Assembly: GCA_964518135.1 (NCBI GenBank)
Contig: CAZFEY010000025.1
Span: forward strand, 1-11,059
Direction of reading: 5' to 3'
Origin: 2-12-FULL-40-12 sp964518135
GTDB taxonomy: Bacteria; Patescibacteriota; Minisyncoccia; Minisyncoccales; 2-12-FULL-40-12
Length of the DNA stretch: 11,059 bases
Part shown: piece by piece, positions 10,166 through 11,059 of the stretch
Layout: the number at the start of each line of letters is the position of its first letter
Position numbering within the stretch: position 1 is the stretch's first letter
Notes under the pieces: generated by a model
What the model saw: the letters and a program-made list of their open reading frames with translations, nothing else
Database searches by the model: none
What the model was told of the DNA's origin: nothing
Made by a program: the position numbers and the translations under genes

Positions 10166-11059
10166 CTACTTAGGTACATAACCTATGGCGTTCTGAAGAG
10201 TTTGGATATCTTCTTCAAAGCCTTTAGCTAGTTTTAGCACCGAGTCTCCATAAAAACTATATTTAGGATTAGTAGATCCTGAAAAATAAATCATTGCAGC
10301 TCTCCACTCTGATTGGGTGGTTTTATTTGCTGCTCCATGATCAGATAGATAGAAAGCTGCTGCCAAAAAAGCATCTCTAATCTTCCAGGGATCAGCAGCA
10401 CTACCCGTCACCGCGGCTACTCTTTCTCGAAACAATATCCAGGTCGAAGGGATAAACTGGGCCGGCCCCATAGCGCCTCCCCAACCATAACTCATAGGAC
10501 AGGAAACCTGGGTGGCAAATGGATCTCTACCTAATTCTTTGGTGATTTGTAAGAATGGCTGGACGTCTCTCTTGGGACTCATAACCCGAGAAAGAGGATT
10601 GCCCGTTCTGATCGAAATACCAGCACCTGTTGTTGCATCTTTCAAGTGGCATTGGCCAACATTTTTACCAATAGATGATTCTTGCTGAAGTACTGCCAAC
10701 AAGAGAGCGGGTCTTACTCCGGTGACATTCGAAGCCCAACGGGCCATTTCTAAGGCCTGTCCAAAGGTAGGTGCCTGAACATCTGCCACGCCAGCCAACT
10801 GGAATATGCGAGCTCTAATGTCTGCCGCTCTTTTTTTTGCATCATTTAGAATCCTTTGATACTCTGACTCTTTGCCTCTAGTTTTTTCTAAAAGAACTTC
10901 CTGCTGTTTTTGATTTTGTAAGCTTTCCTGTTTCTGTAGGGTTTGAAGCTTGGTAGTTTTTTCCAAATCATCCTTCTCTTCATCGAGCGTAACTTTTTGC
11001 GTTTCCAAATCCGTTTTTAGTTCCTTTATATCATTCAAAAACTCTTGATTCTTTTGGTT
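10166..11059 (-). CDS. Lytic-transglycosylase-like protein with N-terminal coiled coil (5' end outside window)
   Basis: The frame is open to the right edge (AACCAAAAGAATCAAGAG on the minus strand), so the apparent TTG start at 11038 is not the true start. The visible N-terminal part (about residues 1-75) is a long coiled coil rich in E, K and Q. After it comes an SLT/MltB-type lysozyme-like domain: AVLQQESSIG carries the likely catalytic Glu, and GAMGPAQFIPSTW (residues 188-200 counted from 11038) is the family hallmark that MltB-type enzymes share as GAMGPxQFxPS. Later SGSTNPKYSFYGDSVL follows. Such proteins cut the peptidoglycan glycan strand non-hydrolytically, usually outside the membrane. 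Coiled-coil/murein-hydrolase fusions recall division-linked regulators, but any signal or TM segment lies outside the window. Confidence 0.9.
   Translation of the reverse strand, partial: NQKNQEFLNDIKELKTDLETQKVTLDEEKDDLEKTTKLQTLQKQESLQNQKQQEVLLEKTRGKESEYQRILNDAKKRAADIRARIFQLAGVADVQAPTFGQALEMARWASNVTGVRPALLLAVLQQESSIGKNVGQCHLKDATTGAGISIRTGNPLSRVMSPKRDVQPFLQITKELGRDPFATQVSCPMSYGWGGAMGPAQFIPSTWILFRERVAAVTGSAADPWKIRDAFLAAAFYLSDHGAANKTTQSEWRAAMIYFSGSTNPKYSFYGDSVLKLAKGFEEDIQTLQNAIGYVPK

Overview
The window looks like a piece of a small, AT-rich bacterial genome, most likely Candidate Phyla Radiation (Patescibacteria). The evidence is a 16S rRNA 5' end of that general type, a very short EF-Ts, housekeeping genes without Shine-Dalgarno sites, and short genome-wide-looking repeats of the TTCGACTTCGCTCAGGGT kind. 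The phylum call is inference; no database was searched. The genetic code looks standard: TAA, TAG and one TGA (3054) serve as stops.

Layout. 1-306 is the 5' end of a minus-strand 16S gene, with a 430-nt leader full of hairpins and a sigma70-type promoter at 742-769. Next come a small zinc-ribbon gene, tRNA-Thr(UGU), a one-TM protein gene, tsf and rpsB, all on the minus strand. On the right (8810-10162) rpmE and prfA run on the plus strand, converging on a truncated lytic-transglycosylase-like gene at the window edge.

Between rpsB and rpmE lies an accessory island (about 3000-8760), entirely on the minus strand. It is built as five short transcription units, most with their own promoter, a strong AGGAGG-type ribosome binding site and an intrinsic terminator: (i) a B12-binding-type radical SAM enzyme; (ii) a class I methyltransferase followed by a second radical SAM enzyme; (iii) a 56-aa one-TM protein; (iv) a zinc-ribbon protein; (v) a three-gene unit of 169-, 62- and 72-aa proteins. 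Four of the promoters are variants of one design (TTGAYA, 17-nt spacer ending in TATGN, then a -10 box). Two of these also share a 29-nt upstream element, and three share a start-site/leader motif.

The most striking observation is in unit (v). Both intergenic junctions carry a type III hammerhead self-cleaving ribozyme on the coding strand. The one at 3298-3349 has a perfect consensus core; the one at 3668-3747 has one core substitution and a long stem II containing genome-repeat sequence. Stems I and III differ in sequence between the two but remain paired, which is covariation. Each is preceded directly by a conserved GGGAAAC...GTTTCCC hairpin. The two cleavage sites bracket the 62-aa gene and would release an RNA of about 399 nt. 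This suggests an mRNA cut between cistrons by ribozymes, with a protective hairpin left on each upstream 3' end, or alternatively a small excisable or circularisable coding RNA.
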